Positions 24,428 to 34,213 of a stretch of 64,000 nucleotides of DNA are shown piece by piece. How positions within the stretch are numbered: position 1 is the first letter of the stretch; each line of letters begins with the position of its first letter. Source of the DNA: Akkermansia muciniphila (GTDB lineage Bacteria > Verrucomicrobiota > Verrucomicrobiia > Verrucomicrobiales > Akkermansiaceae). The stretch spans positions 1 through 64,000 of the forward strand of contig CAMCYK010000001.1 in NCBI GenBank assembly GCA_945883695.1, written 5' to 3'. The position numbers and the translations under genes are program-made. Below the pieces are notes generated by a model. That model searched no databases. It had not been told where the DNA came from and was given only the letters and a program-made list of their open reading frames with translations.

Positions 24428-26320
24428 TCAGAAGTGGCGCATGATCTTCTCGAAGGCGGCCTCGGCGGTGAGGCCGTGGAGCTTCAGGAGGATGTCGGGC
24501 TTGCCGTGCTCGACGAATTCGTCCGGCCAGCCGATGCGCTCGACCGGGGTGGTGACGCCGGCGTCGTGGAGCAGCTCGATGACGCCGCAGCCGAAGCCAT
24601 TGTGCAGCACGTGGTCCTCGAAGGTGCAGACGACCTTGCACTGGCGGCCGAAGCGCTCGAGCACGGCGGCGTCGAGCGGCTTGATGAAGCGGGGATTGAT
24701 CAGCGCGACCGAAAGGCCTTTGGCTTCGAGCATCGCCTTGGTCTGCCGCGCCATGCCGAACAGGGTGCCAAGACCGACCAGGGCGACGTCGGTTCCTTCG
24801 GCAACGACTTCCGCCTTGCCGAGTGCGATCGGGGTGACCGGGGCGTCCAGCGGGGTGCCGTCGATCGGGCCGCGCGGGTAGCGGATGGCGGTGGGGCCTG
24901 CCTCGTAGCCGGCCATCCATTTCAGCATGGCGATGAACTCGGCCTCGTTGGCCGGTTGCATGTGGACGATGCCGGGGACGGGGCGCAGGTAGCCGATGTC
25001 GAACAGCCCGTGGTGGGTCGGGCCGTCGTCGCCGGACAGCCCGCCGCGGTCCATGCAGAGGCGGACCGGCAGTCCCTGCAGCGCCATGTCATGGATGATC
25101 ATGTCGTAGGCGCGCTGCATGAAGGTCGAGTAGATCGCGAGGAAGGGCTTGTAGCCGCGGGTGGCCATGCCGCAGGCGAAGAGCGCGGCGTGTTCCTCGG
25201 CGATGCCGACGTCGTAGTAGCGCTCGGGCAGCTCTTTCTTGAAAATCTCAAGCTTGGTGCCGCCGGGCATCGCGGCGGTGATGGCGACGACCTTGTCGTC
25301 GGTCTTGGCAAGGTCGGTGACGGTGCGGCCGAAGATGTCGGAGCAGGTCGGGGTGGCGGAGATGTCGGTCGAGCCGTCGTCGATCTTGTAGGCGCCGAGG
25401 CCGTGGAACTTGCCGGGGTTGTCGAGGGCGGGTTGGTAGCCGCGGCCTTTCTCGGTGATGATGTGGAGGACGACCGGCTCGTGGAGCGTCTTGAGGTGTT
25501 CGAAGGTTTTGACCAGCAGCGGCAGGTCGTGGCCATCGATCGGGCCGAAGTAGCGGAGGCCGAATTTTTCGAACAGGACGTTCGGGAACAGCAGGTTCTT
25601 GGCGCTCGATTCGACCTTGTGGGCGAGGTTGCGGGCGGCCTTGCCGGCGATTTTCTCAACGAACTCGGCGGCGGTGTTGCGGACGCTGGCGTAGGTCGAG
25701 TGGGTCTGCAGCGCGTTGAAGTAGCGGGCGATCGCGCCGACGTTCTTGTCGATCGACCATTCGTTGTCGTTGAGCACGACGATGAACTTCTTGGTGGTCT
25801 CGGCGATGTTGTTGAGGGCCTCGAGCGTCGGGCCGCAGGTGAAGGCGGCATCGCCGGCGACGGCGACGACGTGGGAGTCGTCCTTGGCGAGGTCGCGCGC
25901 GGCGGCCATCCCGAGGGCGGCGGAGAGGGCGGTGCCGGCGTGGCCGGCGCCGTAGCAGTCGTGCTCGGACTCGGTGCGCAGGAGGAAGCCGTTGAGGCCC
26001 TTGTAGGTGCGGATCGTGTGGATCCGCTCGGCGCGGCCGGTCAGCATCTTGTGGACGTAGCCCTGGTGGGCGACGTCGAAGACGAAGTTGTCCTGCGGCG
26101 TGGAGAAGACCCGGTGGAGCGCGATGGTCAGTTCCACCACGCCGAGGTTCGGGCCGAGGTGGCCGCCGGTGCGGGACAGCGAGGTGATCAGCGCGTGGCG
26201 GACCTCGTCGGCAAGCGTGAGCAGGTCGGACTCGTGGAGAGTCTTCACGTCATCGGGCGAGCGGATCGCGGAAAGCAGCGGGCCGAGGGCGGGAGGCTCA
26301 GAAGAGGCGGATGTCGTCAT
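24428..26320 (-). CDS. dxs: 1-deoxy-D-xylulose-5-phosphate synthase
   Basis: Dxs condenses pyruvate and glyceraldehyde 3-phosphate with thiamine diphosphate as cofactor, the first step of the MEP isoprenoid pathway, in the cytoplasm. The start at 26320 (MTTSAS) gives 630 residues, the family norm. It overlaps the xseB 3' end by 23 bp, which implies translational coupling. Visible motifs are HLGPNLGVVELTIALH near residue 55, the thiamine-binding GDAAFTCGPTLEALNN (usually GDGA; here GDAA) with LNDNEWSID, the CMDRGGLSGDDGPTHHG transketolase segment, and a C-terminal transketolase domain. It is the last gene of a three-gene operon after a GT39-like gene and xseB. The xseB-dxs neighbourhood is common in bacteria. 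Confidence 0.96.
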   Translation of the reverse strand: MTTSASSEPPALGPLLSAIRSPDDVKTLHESDLLTLADEVRHALITSLSRTGGHLGPNLGVVELTIALHRVFSTPQDNFVFDVAHQGYVHKMLTGRAERIHTIRTYKGLNGFLLRTESEHDCYGAGHAGTALSAALGMAAARDLAKDDSHVVAVAGDAAFTCGPTLEALNNIAETTKKFIVVLNDNEWSIDKNVGAIARYFNALQTHSTYASVRNTAAEFVEKIAGKAARNLAHKVESSAKNLLFPNVLFEKFGLRYFGPIDGHDLPLLVKTFEHLKTLHEPVVLHIITEKGRGYQPALDNPGKFHGLGAYKIDDGSTDISATPTCSDIFGRTVTDLAKTDDKVVAITAAMPGGTKLEIFKKELPERYYDVGIAEEHAALFACGMATRGYKPFLAIYSTFMQRAYDMIIHDMALQGLPVRLCMDRGGLSGDDGPTHHGLFDIGYLRPVPGIVHMQPANEAEFIAMLKWMAGYEAGPTAIRYPRGPIDGTPLDAPVTPIALGKAEVVAEGTDVALVGLGTLFGMARQTKAMLEAKGLSVALINPRFIKPLDAAVLERFGRQCKVVCTFEDHVLHNGFGCGVIELLHDAGVTTPVERIGWPDEFVEHGKPDILLKLHGLTAEAAFEKIMRHF

Positions 26321-26645
26321 CGTCGTCGTGGTCGTCCGGGGTGCCGCCGGGGGATCTGTTGGCTTGATCATCCTCGTCGGGAACATCGTCTTCGTCGTCG
26401 GGATCGACGGCTTGGGCGACGGTACTGGCGCTGATGGTTTGGAGGCGTTTCCGGGCGGAGGCGAGGACGCTCTCGCAGCGAGCGAGCAATTTCGAGCCCT
26501 TTTCGTAGCGAGCGACCAATTCTTCGAGCGGAAGCTGTTCTTCCTCCATGGCGGCGACGATTTCCTCGAGCTCGGCGAGGGCGAGTTCGAAGGTCGGAGA
26601 GTCGCCGGCCAGGTCGCCGGGTGGGGATTTCTTGCGGGCAGGCAT
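26298..26645 (-). CDS. xseB: Exodeoxyribonuclease VII small subunit
   Basis: XseB forms the small subunits of exonuclease VII, which degrades single-stranded DNA together with XseA (not in this window). The protein is 115 residues against the usual 70-85. The core FELALAELEEIVAAMEEEQL with LEELVARYEKGSKLLARC (about residues 22-60) is diagnostic. The excess is a very acidic C-terminal tail (DPDDEDDVPDEDD and DDHDDDDD) whose last codons overlap the dxs start. Its start codon overlaps the stop of the upstream membrane protein by one base (TGATG), so the three genes form a tightly coupled operon. Confidence 0.92.
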   Translation of the reverse strand: MPARKKSPPGDLAGDSPTFELALAELEEIVAAMEEEQLPLEELVARYEKGSKLLARCESVLASARKRLQTISASTVAQAVDPDDEDDVPDEDDQANRSPGGTPDDHDDDDDIRLF

Positions 26646-28486
26646 CAGTTGGATTCGGTCTCCGGGGCCGCGGGTTCCCCGTAGTAAATCAGGTCGGTGC
26701 CGTTGAGGAACACCGGATAGGGGTAGCGGTCGTAAATTTCGGCGAGTTTCGGGTCGCGGTCGAAGATCGTCAGGCCGGGACGCTGGAGGCCCGGGGCGGT
26801 GATGTCGTAGACCAGCCCGTTGAAGACCAGCGAGCTGAACTCGCCGTACTGGTTGCGGACCGTCGTGGCGGGGGCGGATCCCACGGAGCTCGGGCTGATC
26901 AGGATGCCGGCGAAGGGGGTGCCGAGGGACGACGCGCGGTCTTCCATCCGTTCGAAGCCGCGCTTGGTGTTGGGCAACCACAGGCTGAGGCGGTCGCTGT
27001 ACCAGGCGACGGCCCAGGGTTGGTCGGAGACCACGATCTTGTTCGCGCCCTGCCCGGGGTCGTTGGCGGCCAGCAACTGGGGGATCCGGCCGTTGAGGAT
27101 GTGCGGCAGGTAGGGCGGAAACTGGGGGCGGCCGGTTTCGCGGAAGGCGAGGCCGACTTTCACCTTCTGCGGCATGGAAAGGATCATCGGTGCCGACGAG
27201 AAGATGATGATCACGAAATAGTGGGCGTTGCGCAGGAAGGGGGCCTCGTTGACGAAGTCGAGGCGGCTCCAGAGGATGGAAATGAAGGCGAGCCCGTAGG
27301 CGGCCATGATCGGGGCGAACAGCAGGTGGATCTGGTTCGGGCTGAGCCCCTGGGTCCGGTCGATGCCGAAAATCGCCATCCCGAGGGCGGCGAACAGCCA
27401 CATCAGGACGATCGCCCAGCGGAAGTTCGCGATCGACGCGCGCTTGAAGGGGTGGAGCAGCGCGATGAAGAAGACCGGGGCGGCGAGGATGCCGCCGAGG
27501 AAGGGCAGCAGGTCGGAGGCCTGGAGCAAGGTGGTGGAGAAGATCTTCAGGAGCAGGCCGTCGAGGGAGATCGGGGCGCTTTCGAGGTCATGGTTGCGCA
27601 TGATCGAGCCTTCGGTGCCGCTGGCGAGGCCGCTGTAGATGACGTAGAGGCCGGTCCCGAAGGGCTGGCCGGAGAAGCTGGCGGCACGCAGCAGGGGGTA
27701 GGCGACGGCGACGGCGAGCAAGACGAGAGCCGACAGGGCGATCACGCCGCGGGGTTTGAAGGCGATCGCGGCGAAGATCAGGTAGCCGATGAAAATCCAG
27801 GCGGCCAGCCAGTGGGCGAGCACCATCAGCGCGAAGAAGACGGCCCCGAGCAGGGCCGGACCGTAGGCCGCCTTGCCCTCCTCGCTGGCTTCCACCGCCC
27901 GGTAGGTGAAGTAGAGGCCGCAGGAGAAAAGCAGCAGCAGCAGCATCTGGGGCAGGCCGCTCTGGGAGTAGTTCCAGAACAGCTCGCATAGCAGCATCAA
28001 GACCACGGTGACGCCGGCGATCTTGGCGTCGAAGATCCGCCCGACCAGCAGGTAGGTCACCCCGATCGACATCAGGAAAAACAGCGTGGAAACGAGGGCG
28101 ATCACCCGGTCGAGCGGGAACACCAGCTCGTTTTTCCCCATCGGCCAGGCGTCTTCCTTGTCGGCGCCGACCATTTTCAGCACGGCGCCGAGGATCAGCG
28201 GGTTGAGGGGGGCGTGGTAAGTGTCCTTGAAGCCGGTGAAGGGCACCGCGCCCTCGTTGGTCTTCTCCGCCTCGTAGTAGGCAAGCGGCCGGATGAACTT
28301 GGACGTCGCGCCGTTGCCACGGGCGATCTCGCGGCCGATTTGCGCCTGTTCCATCGCCTGGGGCGTGTCGAGGCCGCGGAAGAGGGGGAGCAGGTGGAGC
28401 AGGGTGAAGCTGATCAGGACCAGAAAGAACAAGATCCGGCGGATCATCACCGCGGTCTCGAACTGGGAAGATTGCATGCTGCTCAT
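26645..28486 (-). CDS. Polytopic membrane protein, GT39-like glycosyltransferase
   Basis: This 613-residue protein has about 10-12 hydrophobic helices, starting with RRILFFLVLISFTLLHLLPL near residue 16. The layout (N-terminal helix, a long first periplasmic loop with a conserved acidic stretch EAEKTNEGA and FKDTYHAPLNP, then a helix bundle and a soluble C-terminal part) fits C-type polytopic glycosyltransferases of the GT39/ArnT-like group, which use polyprenyl-phosphate sugars. No exact catalytic motif was confirmed, so the function is inferred. A start three codons downstream (28477) is possible. It is the first gene of the operon with xseB and dxs, overlapping xseB by one base. A polyprenyl-linked role would fit its pairing with isoprenoid synthesis. 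Confidence 0.7.
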   Translation of the reverse strand: MSSMQSSQFETAVMIRRILFFLVLISFTLLHLLPLFRGLDTPQAMEQAQIGREIARGNGATSKFIRPLAYYEAEKTNEGAVPFTGFKDTYHAPLNPLILGAVLKMVGADKEDAWPMGKNELVFPLDRVIALVSTLFFLMSIGVTYLLVGRIFDAKIAGVTVVLMLLCELFWNYSQSGLPQMLLLLLFSCGLYFTYRAVEASEEGKAAYGPALLGAVFFALMVLAHWLAAWIFIGYLIFAAIAFKPRGVIALSALVLLAVAVAYPLLRAASFSGQPFGTGLYVIYSGLASGTEGSIMRNHDLESAPISLDGLLLKIFSTTLLQASDLLPFLGGILAAPVFFIALLHPFKRASIANFRWAIVLMWLFAALGMAIFGIDRTQGLSPNQIHLLFAPIMAAYGLAFISILWSRLDFVNEAPFLRNAHYFVIIIFSSAPMILSMPQKVKVGLAFRETGRPQFPPYLPHILNGRIPQLLAANDPGQGANKIVVSDQPWAVAWYSDRLSLWLPNTKRGFERMEDRASSLGTPFAGILISPSSVGSAPATTVRNQYGEFSSLVFNGLVYDITAPGLQRPGLTIFDRDPKLAEIYDRYPYPVFLNGTDLIYYGEPAAPETESN

Positions 28487-28514
28487 GGGAAATCGGTCGG
28501 GGCACCCGCGGACT

Positions 28515-29891
<1,377 letters not shown>

Positions 29892-29906
29892 GGGAGATGG
29901 GAAATT

Positions 29907-29940
29907 GAACCGCCAAGACGCCAAGTGCGCCAAGTTTCAG
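29907..29940 (+). repeat. GCCAAG-type interspersed repeat, copy 2
   Basis: These 34 bp are identical to 14586-14619. Together with the inverted copy at 30288-30318 it brackets the small membrane protein gene. It sits 16 bp upstream of the response-regulator start. Confidence 0.92.
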
Positions 29941-29976
29941 GCGAGGAGACTGCGGAGCAAATCGGTGGGAATGAAG

Positions 29977-30273
29977 TCACAGCCCGTGGACGACCACCGC
30001 CCACAAATTCGAAAGGAAACAAAAATGGACGAATGAGAAGAGTGCGAACCCGAGGAATTGTTGTGGAATTCTTGGTCTCTCTCCTTTGACCAGAGCGATC
30101 CAAGCGACCGTCGTCGCCAGGAGGTTGAGTGCCAGTCCTCCTCGTGTGATCGGAAAGTCGGGAGAGGGAACGCCAGCGGCGAACATCATGCTGTTCACCC
30201 CGGCAACCAAAACGGAGATCGCAAGGGTCCCAAGACCGGTGGCTTCTCCAAAGAGCAAGGGGTGAAGTTTCAT
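29977..30273 (-). CDS. Small membrane protein, unknown function
   Basis: This 98-residue protein has three predicted membrane helices: about residues 13-33 (LGTLAISVLVAGVNSMMFAA), 45-62 (LALNLLATTVAWIALV) and 72-95 (FLGFALFSFVHFCFLSNLWA). The short loops contain a GERPRIPQQ stretch. It is unrelated in style to the flanking two-component genes and less GC-rich. It lies between the histidine kinase and response regulator, inside an inverted repeat pair (29907-29940 and 30288-30318), which suggests it arrived as a cassette. No family recognised. Confidence 0.65.
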   Translation of the reverse strand: MKLHPLLFGEATGLGTLAISVLVAGVNSMMFAAGVPSPDFPITRGGLALNLLATTVAWIALVKGERPRIPQQFLGFALFSFVHFCFLSNLWAVVVHGL

Positions 30274-30287
30274 TTTTTGACGGGATC

Positions 30288-30318
30288 AAACTTGGCGATC
30301 TTGGCGTCTTGGCGGTTC
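30288..30318 (-). repeat. GCCAAG-type interspersed repeat, copy 3 (inverted)
   Basis: Its reverse complement matches the first 31 bp of copy 2 with two or three mismatches. It overlaps the last two bases of the kinase gene and closes the inverted-repeat bracket around the small membrane gene. Confidence 0.88.
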
Positions 30319-31492
30319 AATCGATGTCGATGATGCTCACCGGCGGCTCTAACAAGCGCACCGGTTTCGGGCCGCGCGGGAGGTGGATGAGGATGCGGGT
30401 GCCGGCGCCGGGTTCGCTTTGGATTTCGATCTCGCCGCCGTGTTCGCGGACGACGCGGCGGACGATCAGCAGGCCGAGGCCGGTGCCGGATTGCTTGGTG
30501 GTGCGGAATGGTTCGAACAGCGCGCCCATCTGCTCGGGCGGGATGCCGGTGCCGTTGTCCTCGATCGAAAGCGTCGCCTCGAAGTCGTTGGCGCGGGCGC
30601 CCAGCCGGATCACCCCGCCGCGGCCGCCGATCGCCTGGAAGGCGTTGCGCAGGAGGTTGTAGAAAACCTGCTGGAACTGCCCGGCATCGAGCTCCATCGG
30701 CGGGAACTTGTCGTCGAGGTCGAGTTCGACCGCGATGTCCCGCGATTCGAGCTCCGGCTCTAACAGGCGCAGCGCGTCCCGCAGCACCTGGGTCAGGTCG
30801 CAGCGCTCGCGGGCCGGGGTGGTCGGGCGGATCGCCTGCAGGAACTGGCGCAGGATGGTGTCGAGCCGCTGGATCTCGTTGCGGGCGGTCGTCAGATGTT
30901 CTTCCAGCGGGCCGCGGTCGCCCGGCGGCAGCTTGCGCAGCTTGCGGGCCATCAGCTGGAGGTGGATGTCCAGCGAGTTGAGCGGGTTGCCGATTTCGTG
31001 GGCGACCCCGGCGGCGAGCAGGGTCAGCGCGTTGAGGCGCTCGGATTCGAGGGTCTGTTCGGCCTCCCGGCGGGTGGTGGTGAGGTCGCGGACCAGCATC
31101 ACCCAGCCGACGGTGGCGACGCTCGATTCCTCCGGCTTGATCGGCGAGAGGTAGAAATTGAGGTAGCGGTTCTCCGGGTAGAAGACCTCGAGGTCGCGCG
31201 AGACCGACTTGCCGGGCTTGGCGAGGGTGGCCCAGTCAAGGCCGGGGAGGCGTGAAGCGAGCGGGCTGCCGGGCGCGTGTTCGGCATCGATTCCGAAGAA
31301 GCGGCAGGCCGCGCCGTTGATGAAGGTGATCTCGCCGGTTTCATCGAGCACGATCACGCCTTCGTGCAGGGCCTCGAAGACTTGCTCGAGGAAGCCCTTT
31401 TCGCGGACCAGCCGGTCGAGCAGCAGGCGGGCCTCGGCCGGGTCGATCCGGTCGAGGCGGGCGAGGAGTTTGTCGAGGAAGCCGGGTTTCAA
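30317..31492 (-). CDS. PAS-domain sensor histidine kinase (NtrB/AtoS-like)
   Basis: This 391-residue cytoplasmic kinase has a PAS domain at about residues 35-130 (FEALHEGVIVLDETGEITFINGAA). The HisKA domain has phospho-accepting His165 in GVAHEIGNPLNSLD, and the HATPase_c domain shows the N box FYNLLRNAFQAI, G1 IEDNGTGIP and G2 GTGLGLLIVRR. There is no membrane segment or signal peptide, so it senses an internal cue through PAS or via other proteins. It is the natural partner of the NtrC-type regulator at 28515-29891. The two lie on the same strand but 425 bp apart because a small gene and repeats intervene. Confidence 0.93.
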   Translation of the reverse strand: MKPGFLDKLLARLDRIDPAEARLLLDRLVREKGFLEQVFEALHEGVIVLDETGEITFINGAACRFFGIDAEHAPGSPLASRLPGLDWATLAKPGKSVSRDLEVFYPENRYLNFYLSPIKPEESSVATVGWVMLVRDLTTTRREAEQTLESERLNALTLLAAGVAHEIGNPLNSLDIHLQLMARKLRKLPPGDRGPLEEHLTTARNEIQRLDTILRQFLQAIRPTTPARERCDLTQVLRDALRLLEPELESRDIAVELDLDDKFPPMELDAGQFQQVFYNLLRNAFQAIGGRGGVIRLGARANDFEATLSIEDNGTGIPPEQMGALFEPFRTTKQSGTGLGLLIVRRVVREHGGEIEIQSEPGAGTRILIHLPRGPKPVRLLEPPVSIIDID

Positions 31493-31512
31493 GAGGGTTT
31501 GGAGAAGGGTTC

Positions 31513-31537
31513 ACCGCCAAGACGCCAAGTTCGCCAG
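31513..31537 (+). repeat. GCCAAG-type interspersed repeat, copy 4
   Basis: ACCGCCAAGACGCCAAGTTC and following bases match the first two-thirds of copies 1 and 2. It is located 21 bp upstream of the kinase start codon. Confidence 0.82.
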
Positions 31538-31604
31538 GAGGGAGCAGGCAGCTTGGCGTGACAGAATGGCGCACGATCGGCGGGATGGCAAGCGGGAGGG
31601 TGGA

Positions 31605-31778
31605 CCGCCGGAGGCTCTTGGACTGCTGCGATGATTCGCAGCTCTTGGAATGAAAGGTGGGGCGGGTGGTTCTGGCGGGACGTGGCGATCCCGTCAGGTC
31701 GCCTCCGTCCACGGGAGCGGCGGGCCCCGGGGTGCATTCGAACAGCTGCGAATCATCGCAGCAGTCCGAGGGCGGCTG
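31605..31778 (+). mobile_element. MITE-like element, copy A
   Basis: This element of about 170 bp is bounded by perfect 24-bp terminal inverted repeats at 31620-31643 and 31744-31767 (GGACTGCTGCGATGATTCGC and four more bases). Partial inverted homology extends outward. The interior (including GCGATCCCGTCAGGTCGCCT and CCGTCCACGGGAGCGGCGGG) is about 80% identical to the reverse complement of copy B at 43578-43755. It has no coding capacity of its own, as expected for a non-autonomous element moved by a transposase encoded elsewhere. I could not identify a target-site duplication. Confidence 0.88.
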
Positions 31779-31853
31779 CGCCGCGGGCAGGCAGGTAATT
31801 GCCGCGTTGATTCGGGCGGTCAACACGGAGTGCGCCTTTGGCCTCCTCCGGCT

Positions 31854-34082
31854 TCAGCGCGACTGCAGCTCGGCCTTCAATTGAAGTGCCGGGACATTGG
31901 AGGGATCCCGGGCCAGGCAGCTCTCGACCGCCTCCATGGTCGCGGCCAGATCGCCGAGGCGGTAGTGGATGGTCGCGCGGGCGTATGGCGCGCCGGGATC
32001 CGAGGGGTCGAGCTGCTCGGCGCGGCGGAGCGAGGCGATGGCCTCGGCTTCCTGATTCTTGCCGGAAAGCAGCAAGCCGAGGTTGTAGTGGGCGCGGGCG
32101 AACGAGGGGTTGAGTTTGAGGGCCTGCCGGAGCCGGGTTTCCGCGCCCGCGATGTCGCCGAGCTCCGCCTTGCCGAGAGCGGCCAGGTAAGCGATGTCCG
32201 GGTTGGTGGGATCGAGCAGCGCGGCGTCGTCGAGCCAGCGGACCGACTCCCGGGCGCGGCCGAGACCGCCGAGGAAGACCGCGAAATCGCGGCGCGGCGC
32301 GGCGGACGACTGGTCCCACTCGATCGCGCGCTTGAACCATTTCTCGGCCTCCGCGGCATCCCGCCGGTGCATCGCCAGGCGGGCCATCCGCATCGCGCCG
32401 GCGGGCTGGTCCGACTGGTGGCGGGCGATTTCCGCGGCTTCGATGACCGCCGGGTGCCGGGCGGGCAAGCGGTCGAGCGCGCCCCACGCGGCTTCGAAGC
32501 GCACCGACTTGATCGGGTCGGCGAGCAGGGCCTCGATCGCCTTCTGCCGGTCGGGCCGCTGGCTCAGGATGAAGGCGGCGGCGTTGCGGGCGAGCGGATC
32601 GGGATCCGCCACCAGCTTGTCCGCGCGGAGGGCGACCCGCTCGTCGCCGGTCCACGGTTCCATCAAGCGCAGCAAGGTCGCCTTCCAGGCCGCGATCTCC
32701 TCGGCATCGAAGGCCGCCAGCAGGGCGTCCAGGCTGCCGTGGCCGGCCTGGGCGGCGGCGATCGCCCGGGTGCGGGCGCGGGAGGGCTTGTTCATCTTGT
32801 CGCCATACCACTCGTCGACGTGGCGGATCTGCCAGTCGAGACCCTTGTCCTGGTGGCAGTCGTTGCAGGCGTTCGGGGTGCCGAGTTCCTTGGTCAGCAG
32901 CGGATCGGGGCTCGGGAAACGATGGTCGCTGCGCGGGTCGCGGCCCATGTAGGTTTTCTTCGGCATGTGGCAGTCGACGCAGCGGCTGCCGGGCGTGCCG
33001 GGCGTGTGGAAGAGGTGCTTGGCGGGATCGATCACCACCGCCTGGTTCGCCCCGGCGGCGTGGCAGGTCATGCACAACGCGTTGGTATCGACCGCGGGCT
33101 TGCCGCCGAGCGGAGTCGCGGCGTGGGGGTCGTGGCAGTTGGTGCAGCCGATGCCCTTGTGCCCCATCCGCGAGAGCTGGAGGGAGGTGAAGTTGTAGTC
33201 CTCGTCGAGCTGCTGGCCATCCGGATGCCAAAGGCCGGGCTGGCTGGGCAAGGCGAGATTGTAGTGGTCGAAAAACGAGTCGCCGGGCTGGAAGTTCTCG
33301 TCGAGTTCCTCGCGCCGGGCGTGGCAGGTGGCACAGGTGTGGGTCCACTGGCCGACGGTGAATTTCTGTCCGGGATCGATTGAGCAGCCGCCGGGCGGGG
33401 GATTCTCCCGCGAGCCGCCGTGGCATTGCGCGCAGCCGACGCCCTGCTCGATCCAGGTCGTGTGGTAGCTGTCTTTTTCGGGGTCGTAGCCCTTCTTCAA
33501 CTCGGTGAAGTGGCAGTAGGCGCACTGGCTGTTCCAGTTCATGCCGCGCTGGGTCCAGTGACCCCACTCGTGGGGGCGGCGGTTGTCGCCCTGGTAAATG
33601 CTGTACCAGTCCTCGTTCGCCGGATCCCAGGCCATGTCGGGCACCTGGTAGCGGCCATTGCCGGTGTCCAGGAGATACTGGACGATCGGCTCGTAGCCGA
33701 TGACCATCGGTGGTTTCCGTTGGATCGGCTTGACCTGCGGGGAGGCCAGGTCTTCCCAGCGGATCTCCGGCGCGGCGGAACCGCCGGAGAACTTCCAGGA
33801 GGCATCGCCTTCGGCCACCTCATGACCGGCGAAGGCGGGGCCGTCGGCCGGGGTGCCGGTGTCGCGGTGGGCGAGCGCGTGATGGGAGCCTTGCCAGGAT
33901 TCGGCAATCTGCCCGTGGCAGTCGAGGCATTCGGTGGAGGCGGCTTTGACGAGTGGCTTCGCGGGGGCGGGAGCGACCACCGCCGGGCTGTTAGAAGCGG
34001 TGGACGATTCCTTTTTTCCGCAGGCCGCGACGACCGCGTAGGCCGTCGCCATCAAGATCCACCAACGCCATTTCCGGTTCAC
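31854..34082 (-). CDS. Octaheme cytochrome c lipoprotein with HEAT/TPR C-terminus
   Basis: This 742-residue lipoprotein has a lipobox VAAC with lipidation Cys21. Eight CxxCH haem-binding motifs occur in the N-terminal 60%: CLDCH, CAYCH, CAQCH, CATCH, CTNCH, CMTCH, CVDCH and CNDCH. The C-terminal third has HEAT-like helical pairs (RALDAL..., WKATLLRLMEPW) and then TPRs (FARAHYNLGLLLSGKNQEAE). It would be anchored to a membrane and carry electrons, or reduce a substrate, in the periplasm. This combination of multihaem and TPR occurs in a family of large bacterial cytochromes, but the redox partner is unknown. No membrane quinol oxidase subunit lies beside it. It is monocistronic, with the MITE copy A 75 bp downstream. 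Confidence 0.9.
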   Translation of the reverse strand: MNRKWRWWILMATAYAVVAACGKKESSTASNSPAVVAPAPAKPLVKAASTECLDCHGQIAESWQGSHHALAHRDTGTPADGPAFAGHEVAEGDASWKFSGGSAAPEIRWEDLASPQVKPIQRKPPMVIGYEPIVQYLLDTGNGRYQVPDMAWDPANEDWYSIYQGDNRRPHEWGHWTQRGMNWNSQCAYCHFTELKKGYDPEKDSYHTTWIEQGVGCAQCHGGSRENPPPGGCSIDPGQKFTVGQWTHTCATCHARREELDENFQPGDSFFDHYNLALPSQPGLWHPDGQQLDEDYNFTSLQLSRMGHKGIGCTNCHDPHAATPLGGKPAVDTNALCMTCHAAGANQAVVIDPAKHLFHTPGTPGSRCVDCHMPKKTYMGRDPRSDHRFPSPDPLLTKELGTPNACNDCHQDKGLDWQIRHVDEWYGDKMNKPSRARTRAIAAAQAGHGSLDALLAAFDAEEIAAWKATLLRLMEPWTGDERVALRADKLVADPDPLARNAAAFILSQRPDRQKAIEALLADPIKSVRFEAAWGALDRLPARHPAVIEAAEIARHQSDQPAGAMRMARLAMHRRDAAEAEKWFKRAIEWDQSSAAPRRDFAVFLGGLGRARESVRWLDDAALLDPTNPDIAYLAALGKAELGDIAGAETRLRQALKLNPSFARAHYNLGLLLSGKNQEAEAIASLRRAEQLDPSDPGAPYARATIHYRLGDLAATMEAVESCLARDPSNVPALQLKAELQSR

Positions 34083-34213
34083 TCCCGAGGGGACTATCAG
34101 ACCGGCGGGCCGCCATCAAATCCGATGTCGGAGCGATCCGATCGGAGGGGCCCGCCGGCAGGCCGATAAGCAGGACGCTGTCGCAAGTGTTTCAGCGGAT
34201 CGCCCGCGGCGGC

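Larger units (their letters stand above)
31493..31853. other. Intergenic stretch holding a MITE-like element
   Basis: No gene is seen. It contains a GCCAAG-type repeat (31513-31537) upstream of the kinase gene and a complete MITE-like element (about 31605-31778), leaving only short spacers before the octaheme cytochrome stop. Confidence 0.7.

Noticed and set aside
24434..26434. 666-codon plus-strand frame opposite dxs
   Set aside because: Valine/glycine/glutamate-rich antisense translation; dxs motifs are all on the minus strand.
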